Assembly: GCF_008801925.2 (NCBI RefSeq)
Contig: NZ_CP062804.1
Span: forward strand, 1,736,001-1,800,000
From: Cupriavidus basilensis
GTDB lineage: Bacteria; Pseudomonadota; Gammaproteobacteria; Burkholderiales; Burkholderiaceae
DNA: 64,000 nt
Reading direction: 5' to 3'
Part shown: piece after piece, positions 34,500-42,681 of the stretch
How positions within the stretch are numbered: position 1 is the stretch's first letter
Layout: every line of letters begins with the position of its first letter
Translations under genes and position numbers: made by a program
The notes under the pieces: generated by a model
What the model saw: only the letters and a program-made list of their open reading frames with translations
The model's database searches: none
Told to the model about the DNA's origin: nothing

Positions 34500-34518
34500 C
34501 GAACGGAGGCACCGTTCG
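34500..34518. promoter_or_regulatory. Perfect 7-bp inverted repeat, candidate AcxR enhancer site
   Basis: CGAACGG-AGGCA-CCGTTCG is a perfect dyad, 107 bp upstream of the -24 element of acxABC, the usual distance for an enhancer. A related TCGAACG lies nearby at 34484-34490, and TCGAACGG recurs at 29148-29155. Assignment to AcxR is inference. Confidence 0.5.
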
Positions 34519-34674
34519 GTTTTCACGCTGCGCCCGGGTGACGGCTCGGTCAGCGCAAAGTGCCGCAAGGGGGAATGGGCGGGGCAATCCAGGCAAGCCC
34601 GCAGCGGCCCTGACACACAGCAATGTTATGCTTTGGGCCTCGATAACTCCTGCGCGCACAGGGCGCGCACCCTG

Positions 34675-35988
34675 ATGGAAATTGCCATATTACTGGCGCT
34701 GATCCTGATCAACGGCCTGTTCGCGATGTCCGAAATCGCCTTGATGACAGCCCGCAAGGCCCGCCTGCAGCGGCGCATCGAAGAAGGCGACCGCGGCGCG
34801 ATCGAAGCGATCAAGCTGGGCGAGGATCCCACCCGATTTCTGTCTACCGTCCAGATCGGCATCACTTCCATTGGCGTGCTGAACGGCGTCGTTGGCGAAT
34901 CCACCCTGGCGCAGCCGCTCGGCGTCTGGCTGCAGGGCTTTGGCATGCAGGCCTCGACCGCCGGCTGGGTGGCGACCACCATGGTGGTGGCCGGCCTGAC
35001 CTATTTCTCCATTGTGCTGGGTGAGCTGGTACCCAAGCGCCTCGGCCAGATGGCCCCCGAAACCATCGCGCGCCTGGTCTCGCGCCCGATTTCCTTCCTG
35101 GCGCTGGCCTCCACCCCGTTCGTCAAGCTGCTATCCAGCTCAACCCGGCTGGTGCTGCGCATGCTTGGCGTGAAAAGCGGCCGCGGCCCGGCGGTGACCG
35201 AAGAGGAGATCCATGCCCTCCTGGTGGAAGGCTCGGAAGCCGGCGTCATCGAGCAGCACGAGCACACCATGGTGCGTAATGTGTTCCGCCTGGATGACCG
35301 GCAGCTCACCTCGCTGATGGTGCCGCGCGGCGATGTAGTCTGCCTGGACGTGGAAGTCCCGCTGGAAGAAAACCTGCGCCGCATCGAGGAGTCCGATCAC
35401 TCGCGCTTCCCGGTGGTGCGCGGCGGCATGCACGACATGCTGGGCGTGGTGAGCGCCCGCCAGTTGCTGGCGCGCCGCCTGCGCGGCGAGCCGACCGACC
35501 TGGCCACCGTGGCGCAGCCTCCGGTGTTCGTGCCGGAGAGCGTGACCGGCATGGAACTGCTGGAGAACTTCCGCATCTCCGGCGGCCAGATCGCCTTTGT
35601 CATTGACGAATACGGCGAGGTGCTCGGCCTGGTGACGCTGCAGGACCTGATCGAAGCCATCACCGGCGAATTCAAGCAGGATGGCGTGGGCGAGGAATGG
35701 GCCGTGCAGCGCGAGGACGGTTCCTGGCTGCTCGATGGCCTCATTCCCATCCCCGAACTGAAAGACCGCATTGGCCTGCGCCAGGTGCCGGAAGAGGACA
35801 AGGAGCGCTACCACACGCTGTCCGGCATGTTGCTGCTGTTGTTGGGCCGCCTTCCGCAGACCACCGACACCGTGCGCTGGGGCGACTGGAAGTTCGAGAT
35901 CGTGGACATGGACGGCAAGCGCATCGACAAGGTGCTGGCGTCGCGCGTGCTGCCAGACGATGGCGCCGACGCCGAGACCACCGGCTGA
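34675..35988 (+). CDS. Hemolysin-family (CNNM/CorC-type) membrane protein
   Basis: 437 residues from the ATG at 34675. The N-terminal CNNM (DUF21) domain has three or four membrane helices (about 1-155, with LILINGLFAMSEIALMTARK and VVAGLTYFSIVLGELVPKR). A pair of CBS domains (about 195-320) is followed by the C-terminal transporter-associated (CorC_HlyC) domain, including WLLDGLIPIPEL. Such proteins are annotated as hemolysins, but relatives export magnesium or bind divalent cations. Ion specificity is unknown. It is divergent from acxA and not obviously related to it. Confidence 0.92.
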   Translation: MEIAILLALILINGLFAMSEIALMTARKARLQRRIEEGDRGAIEAIKLGEDPTRFLSTVQIGITSIGVLNGVVGESTLAQPLGVWLQGFGMQASTAGWVATTMVVAGLTYFSIVLGELVPKRLGQMAPETIARLVSRPISFLALASTPFVKLLSSSTRLVLRMLGVKSGRGPAVTEEEIHALLVEGSEAGVIEQHEHTMVRNVFRLDDRQLTSLMVPRGDVVCLDVEVPLEENLRRIEESDHSRFPVVRGGMHDMLGVVSARQLLARRLRGEPTDLATVAQPPVFVPESVTGMELLENFRISGGQIAFVIDEYGEVLGLVTLQDLIEAITGEFKQDGVGEEWAVQREDGSWLLDGLIPIPELKDRIGLRQVPEEDKERYHTLSGMLLLLLGRLPQTTDTVRWGDWKFEIVDMDGKRIDKVLASRVLPDDGADAETTG

Positions 35989-36012
35989 CCCCAGACCCGC
36001 CTGCCGCCGAAA

Positions 36013-36028
36013 CTTGACCTCCGTCAAG
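36013..36028 (+). promoter_or_regulatory. FNR/ANR-type box upstream of the GGDEF-EAL gene
   Basis: CTTGAC-CTCC-GTCAAG is a perfect inverted repeat and matches the Crp/Fnr-family pattern TTGAN-N4-NTCAA. It lies 218 bp before the GGDEF-EAL gene and 25 bp after the preceding stop. It could alternatively form a small terminator stem, although no T run follows. Confidence 0.45.
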
Positions 36029-36245
36029 CCCCGGCGAATCCGCACTATCCCTGTGCCCGACACGCTTCGGGCCGCGCTCGCTCTGCCGTATGATCGTCAC
36101 TGTGCCGTGCCATCCCTGACGCCGGCTTGAGGGCCAGATCCCTGAGCCGGCGCGCCGATGGCGCGGCGGTTGCCGCGGCCAGCGCTTTGGCTGGCAGCGC
36201 TCGTGCCACCGTGCAGCGACATCATGCTGCCCACAGGGATCCCCA

Positions 36246-37583
36246 ATGCATCCAGACGCAGACGATACCGTCCGCTCGCCGGAGGTGGACCCTCAAGAAA
36301 AATGCGACTTCGTGGCTGCCTTGATGGCGCGGCGGCAGATGCCGCTGGCCACGCAGCGGCGCTTCGCAGTGCTGGTGATCCACCTCGATCGCTTTACCTA
36401 CGCCAGCGAAACACTTGGTGCAGCGCTATCGACGCGGCTGCGCGCGCAGGCGGCGGCGCGCGTAGCCGCGCTGGCCCAGACGGCCGAAGTAAACTGGCTA
36501 GGCCAGGCTGATATCGGTGCGGTTGTGCCGCTGCCCCCGCAGCCACTGCCGGTGGCCGATCCCATGCAGGCGGCGATGCGCCTGGCGCGCGGCGTGGCCG
36601 CTGGCCTGGCGCGGCCGTTCGTGCAGAACGGGTTCGAGCTGTTCCTGTCCAGCAGCATTGGCGTGGCGCTGGACGAACCCGACAAACCGGCGGAGCGCAG
36701 CCTCCATGAGGCCTATGACGCGATGCTGCGCGTACGCAAACGCGGCGGCGACGGCGTTGCCGGTAGCGCCGTTGCCACCCCTGAATCACTCTCCACACCG
36801 CTCCTGGCCGCCCTGCCTTTTGCCTTGGCGCGCGGTCAGATCGCGCTGAACCTGCAGGCAAGGGCATCGCTGGCCACCGGTTGCGTGACTGGCTACACCG
36901 CCCGTCTGCGCTGGCAGAGCCCCGAACTGGGGCGTGTCGCGCCGCAAGACTTCCTGCCCGCGCTGGAATCTCTTGGCATGATGGGCGAGGTGGCACGCTG
37001 GCTGATGGAAAACGCCTTGCCCTTGCTGGAATGCCCGGGTGTCGCGGATCCGGTGGAGCTGTCGTTGCTGGTTTCCAGCGCCCAGTTGCACGGCACCCCG
37101 CTGATCGACACCTTGCTGCGCACCCTGGCGGCACGCAAGCTCGCCCCGGCGAGGATCTGCCTCGAGATTCCCGGCGAGGCATTGCTGGCCGGCGACCACG
37201 TTGCCGCGGCCAAGCTCGCCACGTTGCGCGGCGCGGGCCTGCGGTTTGCCCTGAGCGACTTTGCCGACGCGCCCGGCGGCGCGTCGACGCTGGAGCGCCT
37301 GCAACCCGATTTACTGACGTTCAACGCGCGCTGCATCGGCAGCAGCGAACAGCCAGGGCAGGCCGGCGCCGCCGCCCGGCTGCAAGCGGCCTGCGAGCAG
37401 GCGCTGCGCCTTGGCCTGCCAGTCTGTGCCAAGGGCATCGAAACACGGCACCAGCTGGCCGAAATGCGACGTTGGGGCTGCTGCGCCATACAGGGATACT
37501 TGCTGGCACAACCCTTCCCCGCGCACTGGCTGGCGCAGACACATGCTGCGATCTGCGCACGCGCGCGAGAATTGCTGACCTAG
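36246..37583 (+). CDS. Degenerate GGDEF-EAL protein, probably non-catalytic
   Basis: 445 residues, no membrane helix, cytosolic. The N-terminal half resembles a GGDEF domain but has LGQADIGAVV where RxGGDEF should be, and it lacks the catalytic acidic residues. The C-terminal half (about 180-440) is an EAL-fold domain in which EAL in the metal motif is replaced (YTARLRW), LEITE is LEIPGE and DDFGTG is SDFADA. The ending AKGIET and IQGYLLAQP is conserved. Both activities, cyclic-di-GMP synthesis and hydrolysis, are therefore probably lost. It may bind the nucleotide or a protein partner. Confidence 0.85.
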   Translation: MHPDADDTVRSPEVDPQEKCDFVAALMARRQMPLATQRRFAVLVIHLDRFTYASETLGAALSTRLRAQAAARVAALAQTAEVNWLGQADIGAVVPLPPQPLPVADPMQAAMRLARGVAAGLARPFVQNGFELFLSSSIGVALDEPDKPAERSLHEAYDAMLRVRKRGGDGVAGSAVATPESLSTPLLAALPFALARGQIALNLQARASLATGCVTGYTARLRWQSPELGRVAPQDFLPALESLGMMGEVARWLMENALPLLECPGVADPVELSLLVSSAQLHGTPLIDTLLRTLAARKLAPARICLEIPGEALLAGDHVAAAKLATLRGAGLRFALSDFADAPGGASTLERLQPDLLTFNARCIGSSEQPGQAGAAARLQAACEQALRLGLPVCAKGIETRHQLAEMRRWGCCAIQGYLLAQPFPAHWLAQTHAAICARARELLT

Positions 37584-37714
37584 GGCGCAGCGCGTGCCCG
37601 CGCCGTGTCACAGTCTTGGCACGATCAGTTACAAAATGGCGCGCAGCGTGCTTCAATAGAGCGCCGCGGCAACGGTAAAATTGCGGCGAATTCAATGATC
37701 GAAAGGAGTCTGGC

Positions 37715-37846
37715 GTGAAAAAAGGATGGATCTTCTGCGTTCTGTTTGCCACCCTGCTGGCTGGCTGCAACACCATGGCCGGCCTGGGCCAGGATATACA
37801 GAAGGGTGGTCAAAAGCTTGAAGGCGCAGCCGATCGCAGCAAGTAA
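37715..37846 (+). CDS. Entericidin-like small lipoprotein
   Basis: 43 residues with a GTG start at 37715, behind an ideal GAAAGGAG ribosome binding site 7 bases upstream. The sequence is (M)KKGWIFCVLFATLLAGCNT, then MAGLGQDIQKGG and a Lys/Glu tail QKLEGAADRSK. A lipobox (LLAGC, Cys18) and the GLGQDIQKGG.KLEGAA motif match the entericidin A/B family of small membrane lipoproteins, which are linked to stress and stationary-phase lysis control in E. coli. Only one entericidin gene is present, so no antidote/toxin pair is evident. Confidence 0.88.
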   Translation: MKKGWIFCVLFATLLAGCNTMAGLGQDIQKGGQKLEGAADRSK

Positions 37847-37863
37847 GATGCGCTGACGGCACC

Positions 37864-37885
37864 GGAGCGCCAGGCATGGCGCTCC
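37864..37885. terminator. Stem-loop between entericidin and phospholipase D genes
   Basis: GGAGCGCC (37864-37871) and GGCGCTCC (37878-37885) form a perfect 8-bp stem with a 6-base loop, located between two convergent genes. There is no T run. It may work with Rho or protect RNA ends. Confidence 0.5.
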
Positions 37886-37891
37886 GCTGCA

Positions 37892-39556
37892 TCACAACAA
37901 CTGCTCGGGTGTGAACGGCGCGAGTACGTCGATCCACAAGCGCTTCTGCCAGCTTGTATCCGGCTCGGTATCGAACACCACCGCTTTATCCCCTTTGCCA
38001 TCCACCCACTGCACCGCGCCCTGATCGGACAAGCGCAGCAGGTAGCTGTTGTCGTCGATCGCCCCGGCGAACAACTGCGCGACTTGCTGCGCGAGCTTGG
38101 CGCTATGGATGATCAGACCCGTCTCCGTGTTCTGGCTGGCCGAGCGCGGATCGAAGTTCATCGATCCCACGAACAGGTTGGTCCGGTCGGCGACCGCTGC
38201 CTTCACATGCAGGCTAGCCTGCGAAGAGGTGTAATCCCCGATGATCCGCTGGGGCCGGCCGGGGCGCGACTTGAGCTCATGCAGTTCCACCCCCGCGCGC
38301 AGCAGCTCGGGCCGATAGCGCCGGTAGCCCACATGGACGATGGGCGCATCGGTGGCAGCCAGTGAGTTGGTCAAGACCCGCACCTTGACGCCCCGCTTGA
38401 CCAGACCCGCCATCCACGCGACGCCGCGGTCGCCCGGAATGAAATAGGGTGAGATCAGGATGACCTCCTGGCTCGCCCCGCTCAGCATGTGCCCCAGTTC
38501 CTCGCTCATGGTCTCGCCGGCAGCCGGCGCCTGGTCCGGCGCGGCTTTGCTTGGCGCGTCGACCATCACGCTAGCCGGAGCCCATTCGAGAGCCAGCTTG
38601 CCGCCGGCGGTGAACTGGCGGCCCAGGAAGCTCTCCCGTGCATCGATCTTGCCGGTAGGTGCCATGCCTACAGCGTCGATGCGCTTGCTATCCGTCTGCG
38701 TGTCGACGAGCGCCTGCTCGGGCCGCGCCGCGCCAGCGCCGGAGGCGGAGGCCGCATCCGCAGCCTCCGCCGGGGTTGCCAGCACTTCCACTGGCACGGC
38801 CAGCGGGTTGTTCCAGTATTGGTCGAATGCGGCGGACAGCCGCCGTACCGCGGGGCCGGCAGCGATCACGTCAAGGTCGACGAAATTGGTGTCGGGAGCG
38901 CGCAGGAAATAGGCGTTGCCGATATTGCGGCCCCCTGCCATGGCCAGCGCGTTGTCGGCGATAAAGGCCTTGTTGTGCATGCGGCGGTTGAGCCGGCGGA
39001 CATCGGTGGCGGACGAGAGCATGCGCGTCAGCTTGGAGAATCGCCCCGCAGGAAACGGGTTGAACATGCGTACTTCGATATTGCGATGGCCCGCGAAGCG
39101 CAGGAAGGCGCGATCCTTGCCGTCGCTATGCAGGTCGTCCACCAGCACCCGCACGCGCACGCCTCGCTCGGCCGCCGCCCGCACGTGCCGCAGGATCTCG
39201 CGGGATGATTCGTCGGCCTCGATGACGAAATACTGGAGATCCAGGGTGCGCGTGGCATGGTCGGCCAGCGAAATCAGCGTGCCGTAGGCTTCTTCGCCAG
39301 AGGCGATCACATGAAAGCCGGACAGCGCCTGATCGGGCGCGCTCTGCGCAACCAGCCGCCCGAGGGCGGTGGTCTCCGGATCCGCCAGCGCTGCGCTCTG
39401 CTCGCGCGGCGCTTCCTTGGGCAGGCTGGCGCAACCCCCGGCAAACAGGACGCACACGCAAATCAACACGCGGCCAAGCCGCTGGGCCAGTATGGCGCCG
39501 CGGCGGCGGGAAGCCGCCATGCCACCCGGGGCCGGACCCGCCAGTTGCACAGCCAT
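37892..39556 (-). CDS. Phospholipase D-type cardiolipin synthase (ClsC-like) lipoprotein
   Basis: 554 residues. The ATG has GGAGG upstream. A signal with a lipobox (LFAGGC, Cys42) predicts a membrane-anchored lipoprotein. Two HKD motifs are intact: His194-Lys196-Asp201 (MHNKAFIAD) and His450-Lys452-Asp457 (LHVKAAVAD). DLQYFVIEAD and ISPYFIPGD are also typical. The enzyme probably transfers phosphatidyl groups to make cardiolipin or hydrolyses phospholipids. Between the two halves lies an Ala/Ser/Pro-rich insertion (about 260-345) likely to be a flexible loop. Confidence 0.9.
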   Translation of the reverse strand: MAVQLAGPAPGGMAASRRRGAILAQRLGRVLICVCVLFAGGCASLPKEAPREQSAALADPETTALGRLVAQSAPDQALSGFHVIASGEEAYGTLISLADHATRTLDLQYFVIEADESSREILRHVRAAAERGVRVRVLVDDLHSDGKDRAFLRFAGHRNIEVRMFNPFPAGRFSKLTRMLSSATDVRRLNRRMHNKAFIADNALAMAGGRNIGNAYFLRAPDTNFVDLDVIAAGPAVRRLSAAFDQYWNNPLAVPVEVLATPAEAADAASASGAGAARPEQALVDTQTDSKRIDAVGMAPTGKIDARESFLGRQFTAGGKLALEWAPASVMVDAPSKAAPDQAPAAGETMSEELGHMLSGASQEVILISPYFIPGDRGVAWMAGLVKRGVKVRVLTNSLAATDAPIVHVGYRRYRPELLRAGVELHELKSRPGRPQRIIGDYTSSQASLHVKAAVADRTNLFVGSMNFDPRSASQNTETGLIIHSAKLAQQVAQLFAGAIDDNSYLLRLSDQGAVQWVDGKGDKAVVFDTEPDTSWQKRLWIDVLAPFTPEQLL

Positions 39557-39640
39557 GCTGCCTCCAGCAGTCGGGATATGCCAAGCTTATAACCTGGCGC
39601 GGCGGCCCGCTATCCGCCTTTGTCCGACGCCTTGGGGGCT

Positions 39641-40285
39641 TCAGGCGGGCTTGCGCAGCGCAGCAGCCTCCTGCGCCAGTGTGCGCACCCGTGCCCAGTC
39701 GCCCTTGGCCACCGCATCCTTGGGCACCACCCAGGATCCGCCAACGCAGACCACATTGGGCAGCGCGAGATAGGTTGGCGCGCGGGCAAGGTCAATGCCG
39801 CCCGTCGGGCAGAAGCGCAGTTGCGCGAACGGCCCGTAAAGCGACTTGAGCATCGGCACGCCGCCCGACGCTTCCGCCGGAAAGAACTTCAGGAACTTGA
39901 AACCGGCTTCCATTGCGGCCATCGCCTCGCTGGCGGTGGCTACGCCAGGCAACAGCGCCACGCCCGCACCCTGCGCGGCCACGGCCAGCGCCGGCGTGAG
40001 CCCGGGTGAAACCGCGAACTGCGCGCCGGCCTCGCTCACGGCCTTCAGGTCGGCCGCCGTCAACACCGTGCCCGCGCCTACGCAGGCTTGCGGGAAAGCT
40101 GCCGCCACCGCCTTGATGGCGTCCAGCGCCACCGCCGTGCGCAGCGTGATCTCCAGCACCGGCAGACCGCCGCCGATCAAGGCTTCGGACACATGCAGGG
40201 CTTCGTCCACGGAGGAGAACTCGAGCACCGGGATCACCGGCACATTAACGAGGCGTTCGATCAGCGAGGGAGATTGGGTTTGCAT
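39641..40285 (-). CDS. eda: KDPG aldolase (2-dehydro-3-deoxy-6-phosphogluconate aldolase)
   Basis: 214 residues, the normal length. Glu45 in PVLEITLRT and the Schiff-base Lys133 in FKFLKFFPAEASGG fall at the positions known for E. coli Eda, and CPTGGI binds phosphate. It splits KDPG into pyruvate and glyceraldehyde-3-phosphate in the cytosol. It lies after kdgK, whose product makes KDPG, but 115 bp away across a striking tandem repeat (40321-40393). No clear ribosome binding site precedes the ATG at 40285. Confidence 0.95.
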   Translation of the reverse strand: MQTQSPSLIERLVNVPVIPVLEFSSVDEALHVSEALIGGGLPVLEITLRTAVALDAIKAVAAAFPQACVGAGTVLTAADLKAVSEAGAQFAVSPGLTPALAVAAQGAGVALLPGVATASEAMAAMEAGFKFLKFFPAEASGGVPMLKSLYGPFAQLRFCPTGGIDLARAPTYLALPNVVCVGGSWVVPKDAVAKGDWARVRTLAQEAAALRKPA

Positions 40286-40320
40286 GGCAGTGGATCTTCG
40301 GTCAGGTCGGGCGATTGAGC

Positions 40321-40393
40321 TTAGGGCTTAGGGCTTAGGGCTTAGGGCTTAGGGCTTAGGGCTTAGGGCTTGATGGCTTGATGGCTTGATGGC
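40321..40393. repeat. Tandem repeat: 7 x TTAGGGC followed by 3 x TTGATGGC
   Basis: Seven perfect copies of the heptamer TTAGGGC (40321-40369) are followed without a gap by three perfect copies of the octamer TTGATGGC (40370-40393). It fills most of the kdgK-eda gap, ending 7 bp before the kdgK stop codon. Leftward transcripts would read GCCATCAA repeats and then GCCCTAA repeats. Such perfect repeats are prone to slippage, so copy number may differ between strains. Confidence 0.95.
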
Positions 40394-40400
40394 TTGAGAA

Positions 40401-41336
40401 TCAGGCGATCACGGAAACAGACTGCGCCATTCGCGCCAGCACGGTTTCGGTGGATGGGATAGGCGCCACGGCGCCATAGCCCGTGGTGGACAGCGCGGCC
40501 GCCACATTGGCGTAGCGCGCGGCGTCGAACGGATCGTCGCCGGCGGCAAGGCGCGCGACAAAGGCGCCGCCGAAGCAATCGCCGGCACCGGTAGCGTCCA
40601 CCGGGCGCACCGCATACGGCGGCACCAGCGTGCGCGCCTCGGGCGTGGCCACGTACGCGCCCTCCTCGCCCAGCTTCAGCGCGACCAGCCCGATGCCGCA
40701 GCCCAGCAGATAGTCGACGATGGCGTCGCGGTCATCGAGGCCAGTCAGCACGGTGATGTCGTCCCAGCTCGGCAGGCACACATCGGTCAGCGCGAAGGCC
40801 TCGCGCATGATGCCGCGCGCGCGCGCCAGGGTCCACAGCCTCAGGCGCAGGTTGGTATCGAGCGTGACCTGGCAACCAGCCTTGCGCGCATGCTCCATTG
40901 CTGCCAGTCCGGCATCGCAGGCACTGGTGCTGATGGCCAGGCTGATGCCTGACACATGCAGGTAGCGCGCTTCGGCAATGGCGTGATGCGGCAGGTTCTC
41001 GTGGCTGTAGTGGCTGGCCGCCGAGCTGCTGCGCAGGTAGTCGAAACGGTGGCCGTGCGCGTCGTGGGTGACGAAGTACACGCCGGTAGGCGCGCCCGCG
41101 TCGATGCGCACGTGGCGGGTATCCACCCGCTCCTGCGTCCACAGCGCCAGCAGCCGCTCGCCGAAGGTGTCTTCGCCCACCGCGCTGATATAGCCGGCGC
41201 GGGCGCCCTGGCGCGCCGCGGCGATGCAGAAATTGGAAGTGTCGCCGCCAAAGCCCTGCAGGTAGCGGGCGGGATCGTCGGGCTGCTGGTTGAACTCAAC
41301 CAGCGCTTCGCCGAAGGCGAGAATGTCGATGCTCAT
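40401..41336 (-). CDS. kdgK: 2-dehydro-3-deoxygluconokinase (PfkB family)
   Basis: 311 residues from the ATG at 41336 (MSIDILAFGEALVEFNQQPD), with AGGGGA upstream. PfkB features are the N-terminal GFGGDTSNFCIAAARQG and the C-terminal signature VDATGAGDCFGGAFVARLA with its catalytic Asp. It phosphorylates 2-keto-3-deoxygluconate to KDPG, the substrate of the neighbouring Eda. It follows the PLP deaminase gene by 76 bp, an interval made of imperfect 9-base repeats (GCTGTCGTT-like). The operon order deaminase, kinase, aldolase describes successive steps. Confidence 0.92.
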   Translation of the reverse strand: MSIDILAFGEALVEFNQQPDDPARYLQGFGGDTSNFCIAAARQGARAGYISAVGEDTFGERLLALWTQERVDTRHVRIDAGAPTGVYFVTHDAHGHRFDYLRSSSAASHYSHENLPHHAIAEARYLHVSGISLAISTSACDAGLAAMEHARKAGCQVTLDTNLRLRLWTLARARGIMREAFALTDVCLPSWDDITVLTGLDDRDAIVDYLLGCGIGLVALKLGEEGAYVATPEARTLVPPYAVRPVDATGAGDCFGGAFVARLAAGDDPFDAARYANVAAALSTTGYGAVAPIPSTETVLARMAQSVSVIA

Positions 41337-41349
41337 GATGCAAGCGTCC

Positions 41350-41400
41350 CCTGTTGTCGCTGTCGTTGCTGTCGTTGCTGTGATCGCTGTCTTTGCTGCT
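41350..41400. repeat. Imperfect 9-base tandem repeats upstream of kdgK
   Basis: GCTGTCGTT at 41359-41367 and 41368-41376 is followed by GCTGTGATC and GCTGTCTTT variants, making about five units in total. They fill the leader between the deaminase stop (41413) and the kdgK start (41336). Confidence 0.7.
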
Positions 41401-41412
41401 GCGTGCGGCCGT

Positions 41413-42681
41413 TCAGAAGAAGGTCTGCACAAGGTCGATCACGCGCAGGTCGCCGTCGAGCACCGGAATGTGGCGCCACTTGTCGAAGGTGAGGCAGGGG
41501 TGGGAAATATCAAAGGCCACCATGTCCCCGACCTGGACATCGTCGCCCGGGCGGATCGCCAGGTAAGCGTGCTGGTCCATCATGCCCGTCACCTCCCAAT
41601 GCGCGGGCACCGCCACCGGCGCGCTCGCGCCGGGCCGGTAGACCTGCGCCGGGATCGGCATGCCCGCATCGAAGGCGGCGTCGCGCTTGCCCATGCCGAT
41701 GATGGCGCGCTCCGGCTCGGGAATCGACTGCACATAGGCCCACAACTGCAAGGCCGGCAACAGGCCCTCGCGCATCTTCTGCGCGACCGGGTTGCTGGCC
41801 AGAATCCGTTTTTGCGCGGCGCGGTAGACGCCCACGTCGTGCGTGAGGTAGCAGCCCGGGCGCAGCACGATATCGATCGGCGCACCGATGTCGGTGCGGG
41901 CGAACTCCTCCGCCACCACGTCGTACCAGGCCGAGCCCGCACCGGACATCACCACCGGGCTGCGGCCGAAGCGGCCGGCCGCGAACAGCTCGCGCGTCAC
42001 CGCCACGGTGCGCCGCAGGAAGTCGCGGATATCGGCCTCTTCCTGGAGCACGCCCTCGTAGATTTCCACGCCGGCCAGCGACAGCACGCCGGGCCAGCGC
42101 GCCAGCGCCGCCAGCACCGCTTCTTGCTGCTGCGCACCGCGCACACCGGTGCGCCCGCCTGGCACGCCCAGTTCCAGCAGTACCTGCAGCGTCTGGCCGC
42201 GTGCGCTGAAGTACTTGCCCAGCTGGTCCACCAGCGCCGCCGAATCCACCAGCGTAAAGAACTCGAAATCCGGATCGCGCAGCAGGTCGGCCACGATTTC
42301 CATATTGCGCCGGCCCACCAGCTGGTTAGCCATCAAGACGCGCCGCACGCCGTGCGCGTACGCGGCGGCAGTCTGGTGCGCGGTGGCCAGCGTGATGCCC
42401 CAGGCGCCGGCGGCCAGCTGGCGCGCGAACAGCTTGGGCGCCATGGTGGTCTTGCCATGCGGCGCCAACTGCACACCATACTCGCCCATGAAGCGGCGCA
42501 TCCATTCCAGGTTATGCGCCAGCCGTTCTTCATACAGCACAGCGGCTGGCAGGCTAAGGTCTTCCGCCAGCAAATGCCAGCCCACCTGGCCGGCCGCATC
42601 GGGCGCCAGCGGGGCGTCGAGCTTGCCCAGCGCCTTGTTGAGCGGATCAATCGTGCCGGCTTGGTACTTTATTTCACGCAT
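41413..42681 (-). CDS. PLP-dependent D-amino-acid/D-glucosaminate deaminase (DSD1-like)
   Basis: 422 residues from the ATG at 42681. The fold-type III (alanine-racemase-like) N-terminal barrel has the PLP Lys77 in LAPHGKTTMAPKLF. The D-serine-dehydratase-like C-terminal domain carries the probable zinc site in FDISHPCLTFDKW. Enzymes of this family remove ammonia from D-amino acids or D-hydroxy amino acids. Because kdgK and eda lie next to it and a D-aminoacylase is encoded divergently, D-glucosaminate to 2-keto-3-deoxygluconate plus ammonia is a likely reaction, by inference. It is the first gene of the leftward operon. Confidence 0.85.
   Translation of the reverse strand: MREIKYQAGTIDPLNKALGKLDAPLAPDAAGQVGWHLLAEDLSLPAAVLYEERLAHNLEWMRRFMGEYGVQLAPHGKTTMAPKLFARQLAAGAWGITLATAHQTAAAYAHGVRRVLMANQLVGRRNMEIVADLLRDPDFEFFTLVDSAALVDQLGKYFSARGQTLQVLLELGVPGGRTGVRGAQQQEAVLAALARWPGVLSLAGVEIYEGVLQEEADIRDFLRRTVAVTRELFAAGRFGRSPVVMSGAGSAWYDVVAEEFARTDIGAPIDIVLRPGCYLTHDVGVYRAAQKRILASNPVAQKMREGLLPALQLWAYVQSIPEPERAIIGMGKRDAAFDAGMPIPAQVYRPGASAPVAVPAHWEVTGMMDQHAYLAIRPGDDVQVGDMVAFDISHPCLTFDKWRHIPVLDGDLRVIDLVQTFF

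Larger units (their letters stand above)
34286..34674. other. 389-bp divergent control region acxA / CNNM gene
   Basis: No gene is supported. It contains the sigma-54 promoter and the dyad described separately, with a T-rich block near 34410-34425 between them that could aid DNA bending. The promoter of the rightward gene was not identified. Confidence 0.6.

Noticed and set aside
40321..40393. CRISPR array or telomere-like sequence
   Set aside because: The repeats are contiguous with no spacers and there are no cas genes. TTAGGGC is a seven-base unit, so the likeness to TTAGGG telomeres is accidental.
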